A stretch of DNA of 64,000 nt, taken from assembly GCA_016719885.1 (NCBI GenBank), contig JADJYF010000001.1:186001-250000 (forward strand), in the 5' to 3' direction. The notes beneath the pieces were generated by a model. The model was not told the DNA's origin and made no database searches. It saw nothing but the letters and a program-made list of their open reading frames with translations. Every line of letters starts with the position of its first letter. Positions within the stretch are counted from its first letter, which is position 1. Made by a program: the position numbers and the translations under genes. Shown one piece after another: positions 36,737-44,209 of the stretch. The stretch comes from Pseudomonadota bacterium. Its GTDB lineage: Bacteria; Pseudomonadota; Gammaproteobacteria; Ga0077536.

Positions 36737-37273
36737 TTGAATCACGAACCCCCCGCCATGCGCGCCCCGCCGGCGACCGCTGCCGCTTCATCGGCTCCCT
36801 GGTCCATCGGTGGCGTGAAGCTGTTCGGCGACGACGGCTTCAATTTTCGTGACGTGCTGGATCTCATCAATCCCATTCAGCACATTCCGATCATCGGTAA
36901 CCTGTATCGCAACCTGACCGGCGATGTCGCCGCGCCGGCCATCCGCATCGCCGGCGGCGCCCTGTTCGGCGGGCCGCTGGGCGCGGCCTTCGCGGCGGCC
37001 AACGTCGCCTTGAAGCAGATAGTCCATCCGGATCTCGACGCCACGCCGCTGGCGGAGCCCGGCACGGCCTTGGCGGCCAAGGCCACGCCCGGCGCAGCGG
37101 ACGAAGCGAAAGCGGGCGATGCGAAGACGCCGGGTGTGTCGCCGGCCGACGATTCGACTACCGGCAAGGCCTTGAGCCCCGTCGAACTCGTGCAGCTCAA
37201 GAACGCTTACAGCATGGAAGAAATAGAAGCGCAGCGCAGCCACCTGTTCGGCAGCTTTCACTTGATGGCGTGA
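36737..37273 (+). CDS. Conserved protein of unknown function
   Basis: 178 residues from a TTG start, or 171 from ATG 36758. The protein-like core is VKLFGDDGFNFRDVLDLINPIQHIPIIG (split here by no gap), then NLYRNLTGDVAAPAIRIAGG and a Gly/Ala-rich hydrophobic stretch (about 72-92) that could be one membrane or amphipathic helix. A low-complexity Ala/Asp/Lys linker follows, then a charged C-terminus. I recall similar short proteins in other proteobacteria but no function. Isolated between two REP arrays. Confidence 0.6.
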   Translation: MNHEPPAMRAPPATAAASSAPWSIGGVKLFGDDGFNFRDVLDLINPIQHIPIIGNLYRNLTGDVAAPAIRIAGGALFGGPLGAAFAAANVALKQIVHPDLDATPLAEPGTALAAKATPGAADEAKAGDAKTPGVSPADDSTTGKALSPVELVQLKNAYSMEEIEAQRSHLFGSFHLMA

Positions 37274-37297
37274 GCCATGTCGTGAGGCGCTGATGAA

Positions 37298-37383
37298 TGT
37301 CCGATTGAAATCGGACCTACAGGGCAGGCGGCGAGCGCGTTAGATCGCGCGGCCGCGCTGTAGGTCCGAATTCATTCGGACAT
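37298..37383. repeat. REP-like inverted pair, locus E
   Basis: Unit 37298-37322 ends CGGACCTACAG and unit 37358-37383 begins TGTAGGTCCGAA, so the heads face inward. Stems are GTCCGAT/ATCGGAC and GTCCGAA/TTCGGAC, a third stem variant. Between convergent genes (unknown protein and LLM oxidoreductase). Confidence 0.85.
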
Positions 37384-37408
37384 TGGCGGGCAGGCTTTGC
37401 GCCCGGCC

Positions 37409-38479
37409 TTACTTGAAGACCGGCATGATCTCCTTCGAGATCTGATCCACCACTTCACGCGACGGCCGTATGGGCTGAATAGCGACCTGGTGCACGCCGG
37501 CGTCGCGCATCGCTTCGATCATGCCCAGCACCTCGGCCTTGGTGCCGGTCAGGGTGGTGGCCTGGATGATCTTCTTGGTCATCAGCGCTTCGTGCTCGTC
37601 CTTCAAGTGCTGCAAATACCCTTCGTAGAGCTTCAGGTGACGGGTTTCAATCGGCGCATTCGGCTCGCGATAGACGTCGGTGAAGCCCATCAGGTCATCG
37701 CGCAGCGAACCCGGCAGGGCATTCGGATCCTTGTGGCAGGACAGGGCGAAGATATTGCTGCTGGACGCCACCATCGGGCCGACCGCCTCGCGCACCGCGC
37801 GGGTCTCGATCTGCTCGTTGGAGTCGGTCATGTAGAACGCGGTCATCGACACCACGTAGACCTTGTCCGGATCGCGACCGGCGGCCTCGGCGCCCTTGCG
37901 CACTTCACCCACCATCCATTTCACCAGGTCCGGATGCACCGCGCCGAACAGGATCACGCCGTCGGCGCACTTGCCGGCGAGCTGCGCGACCTTGGGGCCG
38001 CTGGCCGAGATGTAGATCGGGATGCGGTCCTTGATGTTGATGTAGCCGAGATTGGGATTCAGGAACTTGATCTTGCGATGACGCTCGCCCTCGCTGTAGT
38101 CGGTGATCTTGCCGTCGAACAGGTCACGGCAGATGCGTACATGTTCCTCGAGTTCGGCGACCTTGGCGGCCGGCATGCCCATGGTGCGGCGCGTGGTATT
38201 GCCGGTGCCGATGCCCATGATGGCGCGGCCGGGCGCGAGTTCGTTGATGGTGGCCATGCCGCAGGCGGACAGCGGCGCGATACGCGAAGCGGGGTTGGTC
38301 ACGCCCGGGCCAATCTTGATCTTGCTGGTGCGGTCGGCGCACAGCGCCATGGTCGCGTAGACCTCGCTGCCGAGCATCTGCGTGTCGTACAGCCACGCGT
38401 GGGAAAAGCCATGATCCTCGGCGTACTTGACGTCCTTGTGGATGTGCACGTCACCCATGAATACAAATCCGAAATCCAT
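37409..38479 (-). CDS. LLM-class F420-dependent oxidoreductase (Mer-like)
   Basis: 356 residues. Resembles coenzyme F420-dependent methylene-tetrahydromethanopterin reductase-type LLM proteins: DHGFSHAWLYDTQ, KIGPGVTNPASR, IMGIGTGNTTRR and IYISASGPKVAQLAG. TIM barrel with F420 likely; substrate unknown. ATG 38479 is preceded by GAGAGG. Isolated: REP array downstream and 190 bases of sequence without recognised genes upstream. Confidence 0.87.
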   Translation of the reverse strand: MDFGFVFMGDVHIHKDVKYAEDHGFSHAWLYDTQMLGSEVYATMALCADRTSKIKIGPGVTNPASRIAPLSACGMATINELAPGRAIMGIGTGNTTRRTMGMPAAKVAELEEHVRICRDLFDGKITDYSEGERHRKIKFLNPNLGYINIKDRIPIYISASGPKVAQLAGKCADGVILFGAVHPDLVKWMVGEVRKGAEAAGRDPDKVYVVSMTAFYMTDSNEQIETRAVREAVGPMVASSSNIFALSCHKDPNALPGSLRDDLMGFTDVYREPNAPIETRHLKLYEGYLQHLKDEHEALMTKKIIQATTLTGTKAEVLGMIEAMRDAGVHQVAIQPIRPSREVVDQISKEIMPVFK

Positions 38480-38669
38480 CTGACCTCTCCTCTTGGCGGG
38501 CTGGGGCGCGCGCGGGCGCGCCGGTTTGTGATGTCCTGCGGGCCGATCTTGGGGCCGGCACGAGCGCAGCTTAGGGGGCGTGCTCGCGCCGTGTAAAAGA
38601 CCGCGTGGCTATACCTGTGATAAGGCCGACTTATATAGGGGGCAGGTCCTCGCGGTCGGACTTATAACG

Positions 38670-39344
38670 CTAAGGGGTAGCACGCGCCGTCAGGCAGGCG
38701 CTGACGAAGCGCCCGATATCCTTGATCTCCTCCATGCTCACGCTGTGCTCTATGGGGTAGCTGTGGTACTCGACGGCGTGGCCGAGCTCGCGCAGGCGCG
38801 CCGCGCTCTGCTGCCCGAAGCGCTCGTCGACCATCGAATCGTGGCTACCATGGCCAATCATGACCGGCAGGGCGGCGTTGGCGGCATGCGGCACGATGCT
38901 GTCGCGGGTCGCGAAGTAGGTCGACAGGGCGATGAGGCCGGCCAGGCGCTCGGGCCAGGTCAAGGCCAGTTCGAAACCGACGGCGCCGCCTTGTGAGAAG
39001 CCGGCGATCACCACCCGTTCACTGGGGATGCCACGCTCGTTCTCGCGGGCGATGAGCGCGCCGACCGCGGCGCTGGAGGCGCGCAGCTGCCTGTCGTCCA
39101 CGCGCCGTTCCAGTTCCAGGCTCAGGATGTCGTACCAGGCCGGCATCACGAAGCCGTTGTTGAGCGTGACCGGGATGGACGGTGCGTGCGGAAAAATGAA
39201 ACGCACCTCGAGTCCCGGCGCGAGGTCGAGATGCGGCACCACCGGTTCGAAATCGTGGCCGTCGGCGCCGAGTCCATGCATCCAGATCACCGTGGCATTG
39301 GCCGCGCCGCGCGGCTCCACCTCGACGCAGGGCAGTAGTTTCAT
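38670..39344 (-). CDS. Carboxylesterase / phospholipase (Abhydrolase_2)
   Basis: 224 residues of the EstB/acyl-protein-thioesterase family: WMHGLGADGHDF oxyanion segment, nucleophile Ser in GFSQGG, acid in GHGSHDSMV and His in YPIEHSV. Hydrolyses short-chain esters or thioesters in the cytosol. Starts 12 bases after the OsmC-family stop and is likely cotranscribed with it. Confidence 0.9.
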   Translation of the reverse strand: MKLLPCVEVEPRGAANATVIWMHGLGADGHDFEPVVPHLDLAPGLEVRFIFPHAPSIPVTLNNGFVMPAWYDILSLELERRVDDRQLRASSAAVGALIARENERGIPSERVVIAGFSQGGAVGFELALTWPERLAGLIALSTYFATRDSIVPHAANAALPVMIGHGSHDSMVDERFGQQSAARLRELGHAVEYHSYPIEHSVSMEEIKDIGRFVSACLTARATP

Positions 39345-39356
39345 GGCGGCCTCCTG

Positions 39357-39860
39357 TCAGTCGCGGACCAGTTCGAGCGTGACCGGCACCGGCTGCGAGA
39401 GCATGTCCAGCACCGGGCAGTGGCTGTCGACCGCGGCCTTCAGGCGCGCGAGCTCGGCGGCGCTGGCGTTGGACGTGATGTGTACCTCACCGCGGATGTT
39501 CTGGAAGCCGGCGCGCACCTTGTCGTCGACACCGAAAAAGCCGCGCAGGTCGATGTCGCCGCTGAGCCGCACGGAGACCGAATCGAGGGCAATGCCGAGT
39601 GCGGTGGCGTAGGCACGGTAGGTGATCTCCTGGCAGGCGCCGAGCGCGGCCAGCAAGGTCTCGATGGGGTTGGGGCCGCTGTCGGTGCCACCGAGGGCCG
39701 TGGGTTCGTCGATGACGAGGCCGTGCTGACGGATGCTGACCTCGGAACGAAAGCCATGGGTCAGGCGCGAGCTCGACTGGAAGCTGACGCGCGCGCTGTC
39801 GGGTGTGATGCGCAACTTGTCCTGTACGGACGCGATGGTGGCGGCGAGGGATTCGCTCAT
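39357..39860 (-). CDS. OsmC-family peroxiredoxin-like protein
   Basis: 167 residues with the OsmC/Ohr pair of redox cysteines: LGACQEITY and SHCPVLDM. The domain order and GGTDSGPNPIETLLAALGA are typical. OsmC proteins reduce organic hydroperoxides or act as uncharacterised thiol proteins (YhfA type). Start ATG 39860 (MSESLAAT) at the family start; upstream frame to 40283 crosses the divergent SDR gene. Operon with the esterase. Confidence 0.9.
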   Translation of the reverse strand: MSESLAATIASVQDKLRITPDSARVSFQSSSRLTHGFRSEVSIRQHGLVIDEPTALGGTDSGPNPIETLLAALGACQEITYRAYATALGIALDSVSVRLSGDIDLRGFFGVDDKVRAGFQNIRGEVHITSNASAAELARLKAAVDSHCPVLDMLSQPVPVTLELVRD

Positions 39861-39936
39861 GGGTGCTGTGGCCGGAGTGCTTGGGGTTATCATCATAAGC
39901 CACCGCGCGGGTCGGCCGCGTGCACGAGGGGGACGC

Positions 39937-40758
39937 ATGCGGGAGCAGGGGCAGGTAGGCATCATCACGGGCGCGGCGTCCGGCATCGGTCGCGCGCTGG
40001 CGCTGGAACTCGCGCGCCGCGGCGCGACGCTGGTGGTGAGCGATATCGATGGCGCGGGCGCGGCCGAGGTGGCGACCGCCATCAACGCCATGCGGCCCGA
40101 CAGCGCCCGCGCCGTGACCCTCGACGTCACCGATGCCGATGCGGTGGCGGCGCTGGTGGGCGACACGGTGGCCGCGCACGGGCGGCTCGACCTCATGTTC
40201 AACAACGCCGGCATTTCCATCACCGGCGACGCACGCGATCTGTCCATCGCGCAGTGGCGGCGCGTCATCGACATCAATCTCATGGGCGTCGTGTATGGCA
40301 GCGATGCCGCCTACAAGGCCATGGCCCGGCAGGGCTGCGGGCATATCGTCAACATCGCGTCGCTGGCGGGCCTGGTGCCGTTTCCGACCAACGCGCCCTA
40401 CGGTGCCACCAAGCACGCGGTGGTGGGTCTGTCGCTGGCCTTGCGCGCCGAAGGCGAGGATCTCGGCGTGCGCGTGTCCGCGGTTTGCCCGGGCTTCGTC
40501 GATTCGAACATCTTCAACGCCACCGAAGTGGTGAATGCCTCGCGCGAGAAGCTCATCGCCGGCATACCGTTCAGGAAAGTGTCGGTGGAGGAAGCGGCGA
40601 CCCGCATCCTCGACGGCGTGGCCCGCAACCGCGCCATGATCGTGTTTCCTGCCTACGCGCAGCTGCTGTGGTGGGGCTATCGGCTGGTGCCGGACCTGCT
40701 GGCGCCGCTCGGGCGCAAGTTGATTCGCGATCTGCGCAAGATTCGGGGCGCTGCGTGA
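39937..40758 (+). CDS. Short-chain dehydrogenase/reductase
   Basis: 273 residues, classical SDR: TGAASGIG cofactor motif near residue 11, Asp in VVSDIDG favouring NAD(H), NNAGIS, and YGATK catalytic Tyr/Lys. C-terminus WWGYRLVPDLLAPLGRKL is hydrophobic, suggesting a lipid-like substrate. ATG 39937 follows GGGGGAC; the in-frame extension to 39733 runs antisense through the OsmC-family gene. Followed by a REP pair before the MaoC genes. Confidence 0.88.
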   Translation: MREQGQVGIITGAASGIGRALALELARRGATLVVSDIDGAGAAEVATAINAMRPDSARAVTLDVTDADAVAALVGDTVAAHGRLDLMFNNAGISITGDARDLSIAQWRRVIDINLMGVVYGSDAAYKAMARQGCGHIVNIASLAGLVPFPTNAPYGATKHAVVGLSLALRAEGEDLGVRVSAVCPGFVDSNIFNATEVVNASREKLIAGIPFRKVSVEEAATRILDGVARNRAMIVFPAYAQLLWWGYRLVPDLLAPLGRKLIRDLRKIRGAA

Positions 40759-40766
40759 GCGATGTC

Positions 40767-40845
40767 TGTGGGTCAGACTTCAGTCTGACACCTGCGGATC
40801 GAAAGGCACCCACTTCGAATAGTCAGGCTGAAGTCTGACCCACAT
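40767..40845. repeat. REP-like inverted pair, locus F
   Basis: Unit 40767-40792 (TGTGG head, stem GTCAGAC, TTCA, GTCTGAC) and inverse unit 40822-40845 (ending CTGACCCACA), heads outward, 29 bases between. Lies between co-directional SDR and MaoC genes. Confidence 0.85.
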
Positions 40846-40861
40846 GCCTCAGGGGAGTCAC

Positions 40862-41305
40862 ATGATCGATCACAAATTCATCGGCTATCGCCAGGCGCCC
40901 TTCGAGGCCGAAGTGGAAAAAGGCCGGCTGCGCCTGTTCGCCAAGGCCATCGGCGAGACTGATCCCGTTTACAGCGACGAAGCCGCGGCGCGCGCCGCCG
41001 GCCATCCGACGCTGCCGGTGCCGCCGACCTTCTTGTTCTGCCTGGAGATGGAACGCGCCGATCCCTACGACTGGTTTACCGAGCTCGGCATTCCCTTGGG
41101 CCAGGTGCTGCATGGCGAGCAGTCCTTCACCTACCACCGCAGCGCCTACGCGGGCGAAACCCTGACGTTCAGCGCCGAACTCATCGACATCTACGAGAAG
41201 AAGAGCGGCGCGCTGCAGTTTCTCGTGCAACGCAATTTCGTCACCGACCAGCAAGGGCTGCCGGTTGCCGAATTCGATCGCACCATCGTCATCCGCTGGG
41301 CCTGA
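40862..41305 (+). CDS. MaoC-like hydratase subunit, non-catalytic hot-dog domain
   Basis: 147 residues, one hot-dog fold of the FAS1-like / MaoC N-terminal dehydratase type: AIGETDPVY, PVPPTFLFCLEM and GEQSFTYHRSAYAGE. The usual hydratase Asp/His motif reads GETDPVY here, with Tyr where His is expected, so this subunit probably lacks its own catalytic centre. It ends 3 bases before the catalytic MaoC gene, matching two-subunit hydratases such as HadAB or ChsH1/H2. ATG 40862 chosen at the domain start; the ATG at 40844 lies in the REP unit. Confidence 0.87.
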   Translation: MIDHKFIGYRQAPFEAEVEKGRLRLFAKAIGETDPVYSDEAAARAAGHPTLPVPPTFLFCLEMERADPYDWFTELGIPLGQVLHGEQSFTYHRSAYAGETLTFSAELIDIYEKKSGALQFLVQRNFVTDQQGLPVAEFDRTIVIRWA

Positions 41306-41308
41306 ACC

Positions 41309-41737
41309 ATGAATACCCTGAACTTACCCAATTTCGATGCCGTGGCGGTGGGTGATGAGCTGCCGCCGCTCGCCATGCCGCCGGTCACCCGCCACACGCT
41401 CGCCATCTACTGCGGCGCTTCGGGCGATCACAACCCGGTGCACGTCGACAGCGATTTCGCCAAGGCCTCGGGCCTCGACGACGTCATCGCCCACGGCATG
41501 CTGGTGATGGCCTACAGCGGCCGCGTGCTGACGCGCTGGTTGCCGCAGTCGGCCATCCGCCAGTTCAACACGCGCTTCATGGCCATGACCCGCATCGGCG
41601 ACGCCATCACCGCGCGTGCCAAGGTAGTCGAGAAACGCGAGCACAATGGCGAACGCTGCGTGCTGGTCGAGATCTCGACCGCCAACCAGCACGGCGAAGT
41701 GAAGACCACCGGCAGCGCGCTGCTCGCGCTGGCGTGA
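41309..41737 (+). CDS. MaoC-family enoyl-CoA hydratase, catalytic subunit
   Basis: 142 residues, single hot-dog. The catalytic motif is intact: YCGASGDHNPVHVD (about residues 34-47) holds the Asp/His pair that hydrates trans-2-enoyl-CoA or enoyl-ACP in the R-specific manner. HGMLVMAY follows. Likely heterodimer with the gene 3 bases upstream. The stop TGA overlaps the GTG start of the next membrane-protein gene (GTGA), so three genes are probably translated together. Confidence 0.9.
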   Translation: MNTLNLPNFDAVAVGDELPPLAMPPVTRHTLAIYCGASGDHNPVHVDSDFAKASGLDDVIAHGMLVMAYSGRVLTRWLPQSAIRQFNTRFMAMTRIGDAITARAKVVEKREHNGERCVLVEISTANQHGEVKTTGSALLALA

Positions 41738-42405
41738 GCGCGGTGGCGCACAACGCCGGGCGTGCGCGCCTGGTGGCGGATGGCCTGTTCTTTCTGCAGG
41801 CCGGCTGCGCGCTGTTGTTCGGCATTTCGCAGTTCCGCCGCATGCTCGAGTCGGTGGAAGGCGTCAGCGTCACCTGGATGGCGTTCTGGGTGGCTTTCCT
41901 GCTCGTCAATCTCGGGCTCGCCATCGGCGCCCATCGCAAGTTCGCGAGCCGCATTTCGCGCCAGGTCATCACCATCTACAGTCTGTGGACGGGGGTGTGC
42001 GCGGCGAACCTCGTGCTGCTGCTGGTCTCGCCGGGCGTGGAATGGACCTTGGTCGATAGCGTCACCGCCACCTTGACGCTGGGCGGTGTGGTGATTGCGA
42101 CCGCCATCGGTCGCGCGCGCGGCTTGAGACTCGGCGATCCGATGCTGCACGCCGCCTACGCGGTGTTCTGCAAGGCGGTGCCGCAGCTGACCCTGGCCTG
42201 GAACATCTTTCGCGAGGGCGGCGAGGGCATCTCGGTGGTGGCCTTCACCGCCGGCCACGTCACCATCTGCATGCGCCTCGCGCAGATCATCGCGTCGATC
42301 CGCGAAGCGGGCCTCGATCGCGCGCGTCTCGGCATGGCCATCGGCGAAGCCGCCAACGAAGCGAGCTGGGTGCTGGCGACGGTGGTGTGGTTGTGGGTGG
42401 GCTAG
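41734..42405 (+). CDS. Polytopic membrane protein of unknown function
   Basis: 223 residues with about six hydrophobic segments (roughly 16-30, 47-65, 78-98, 105-125, 160-178 and 205-222). GTG start overlaps the MaoC stop by four bases, so translation is coupled. No family recognised. Acidic residues are few inside the helices, which argues against a proton-coupled transporter. Its position suggests a role linked to the acyl-CoA hydratase pair, but that is only context. Confidence 0.65.
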   Translation: MSAVAHNAGRARLVADGLFFLQAGCALLFGISQFRRMLESVEGVSVTWMAFWVAFLLVNLGLAIGAHRKFASRISRQVITIYSLWTGVCAANLVLLLVSPGVEWTLVDSVTATLTLGGVVIATAIGRARGLRLGDPMLHAAYAVFCKAVPQLTLAWNIFREGGEGISVVAFTAGHVTICMRLAQIIASIREAGLDRARLGMAIGEAANEASWVLATVVWLWVG

Positions 42406-42424
42406 GAAGGATTCACTGGCATCT

Positions 42425-42481
42425 TGTGGGTCAGACTTCAGTCTGACATGCAGCGAAGTCAGACTGAAGTCTGACCCACAA
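42425..42481. repeat. REP-like inverted pair, locus G (compact)
   Basis: Units 42425-42449 and 42458-42481 (stem GTCAGAC/GTCTGAC in both) in inverted orientation, heads outward, with only 8 bases between, so the whole 57 bases form one long near-perfect palindrome. Between co-directional membrane-protein and VOC genes. Confidence 0.85.
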
Positions 42482-42523
42482 AGAAAGAGTGCTGCACATC
42501 TAATCAACGGCAAAGAGGTTCCA

Positions 42524-42976
42524 ATGGTTGAAATCAACGGCATCGCCCACGTCATCCTGTCGGTCAGCAACTGGCCGGCGTGTCGCGACTTCTATGAAAG
42601 GCTGCTGAGCTTTCTCGGCCTGACGCGCACCTTCGATGGCGAGGAGATGATGTATTTCGTCGGCGGTCGCACCGCCATCGGCATCAGCAAGTGCGACCCG
42701 GCCTACGAACACGAGCGTTTCATCCAGACCCGTCCCGGCCTGCATCACGTGTGCTTACGCGTGCGCGACGAGCAGGCGGTGCGCGATGTGCATGCTTTCC
42801 TGTTGTCCATCAATGCCACCATCGTGCACGGGCCGGAAGAAGGCACCTGGGCGCCGGGATATTTTTCGGTGCTGTTCGAAGACCCGATAGGCACGCGCAT
42901 CGAAGTGAACCACGTACCGGGGCAGGGCCTGTTGGCGCCGGGCGCGGCGTTCAATCCGAGTGGCGACTACCGCTAG
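42524..42976 (+). CDS. VOC-superfamily (glyoxalase-like) metalloprotein
   Basis: 150 residues, vicinal-oxygen-chelate fold. Likely metal ligands His9 (GIAHVILSV), His74 or His75 (GLHHVCLRV) and Glu127 (GTRIEVNHV). Could be a lyase, dioxygenase or isomerase; the sequence does not decide. The ATG at 42524 has AGAGG upstream. Preceded by a REP pair and 42 bases from the convergent phosphodiesterase gene. Confidence 0.87.
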   Translation: MVEINGIAHVILSVSNWPACRDFYERLLSFLGLTRTFDGEEMMYFVGGRTAIGISKCDPAYEHERFIQTRPGLHHVCLRVRDEQAVRDVHAFLLSINATIVHGPEEGTWAPGYFSVLFEDPIGTRIEVNHVPGQGLLAPGAAFNPSGDYR

Positions 42977-43018
42977 GCGTTGCCGGGCTGCGCGTCGCTC
43001 CCGGCCCTCGACCTCGCG

Positions 43019-44200
43019 CTAGGTACCCGCCAACAGCAAGGGCACCTTCTGCTCCGCCGCCGTCACGCCGCCGTGCATGCCGAACAAGTCCATGTCGCGC
43101 TCGCCGGTGACGAGGTCGCGCATGGTGTAGCGCTCACGCATCTGCAGGGTGTAATCACCAATACGCGCCATGAGTTCGGGGTGCGGTGTGCCGTGGCCGA
43201 ACCAGCCGTCGGCCACCAGCTGTGCGCTGCTGACGAGGGTGGTGTAGGGCGCGAGTTCGTTGCCGACGTAGTCCTCGAAGCGCGCGGCGTCGTGATGGCG
43301 CACGTAGCAGTAGGTCGAGCGCGGTTCGCCGCATAGCGGTAGGGTGAGAAAATCAGCGAGACGCGGATGGTCGGCCAGATCGACGCGCTCGGCCGGTCCG
43401 CTGTCGAGAAAGCCGTGATCGGCGGTCGCCACCAGCGCTGTGCCGTGTTTCGCACAAGTATCGGCGATGCCGGCAAGGGCACGATCCAGCGCCTGGAAAT
43501 GCGCCGCCACCTGCGGGCTCGACGGCCCGTGCACATGGGCCATGTGATCGAAGTCCGACCAGTAGGCATACACGTAGCGCGCATCGCCCTCACCGGCGCA
43601 CAGCGCGTCGAGCCGCGCGGCGAAGTCCGCCATGTCCCGGTAGCCGATACGCGCCGCGCCGCGCCCCGCCGCGCGACTGAAATCGGAATCCGCGATGATG
43701 GCCGGCAGCAGCGCCACGCTCTCACCGTCGACGCCGGCACAGAAGCTCGGCACGTCCACCACCGCATCCAGCGGTACGCCGGCGCCCGACACCGGCGTGC
43801 GGCTGTAGCGCGGCATGAAGGGCAATACCGCGGTCACCGTGCCGAGCTTGCGGAAATGCATGAACCAGCCGGTCAGCCCGTGCTGCTGGGGCGCGAGACC
43901 GCTCATCAATGTGGTGACGGCAGTGGCGGTGGTGGGCGGGTAGACCGAGGTCATGGTGCCGACTTTCAAGCTGCGCAGCGCGCTGTGGGGCCCGAGCTGC
44001 TCGAGCAGCGCATCGCCGAGACCATCGATGACCAGCAGCACCACGCGCTGGGCATGGCGCAGACGGTCAGCCGGCAGCAGCGTCAGCGGCGCATAGCCGT
44101 TGGCCGGCACGCCGAGCCGCTCGCCGAGGCTGCGCATGAGGTTGACCAGCGAGCCGCCGTCGTAATCGGGTTTCATCACGCTGAGATCGTGTTCGAGCAT
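43019..44200 (-). CDS. Alkaline-phosphatase-superfamily phosphodiesterase / nucleotide pyrophosphatase-like
   Basis: 393 residues. Metal and nucleophile motifs of the type I phosphodiesterase group: VIDGLGD (Asp59), YPPTTATAVTTLMSG (nucleophile Thr within 90-93), SDFDHMAHVHG and ADHGFLD. The protein has no signal peptide, suggesting cytosolic action on a phosphodiester or phosphonate. Starts 9 bases after the selO stop on the same strand, so the two are likely cotranscribed. Confidence 0.87.
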   Translation of the reverse strand: MLEHDLSVMKPDYDGGSLVNLMRSLGERLGVPANGYAPLTLLPADRLRHAQRVVLLVIDGLGDALLEQLGPHSALRSLKVGTMTSVYPPTTATAVTTLMSGLAPQQHGLTGWFMHFRKLGTVTAVLPFMPRYSRTPVSGAGVPLDAVVDVPSFCAGVDGESVALLPAIIADSDFSRAAGRGAARIGYRDMADFAARLDALCAGEGDARYVYAYWSDFDHMAHVHGPSSPQVAAHFQALDRALAGIADTCAKHGTALVATADHGFLDSGPAERVDLADHPRLADFLTLPLCGEPRSTYCYVRHHDAARFEDYVGNELAPYTTLVSSAQLVADGWFGHGTPHPELMARIGDYTLQMRERYTMRDLVTGERDMDLFGMHGGVTAAEQKVPLLLAGT

Positions 44201-44209
44201 GGCGCTTCC

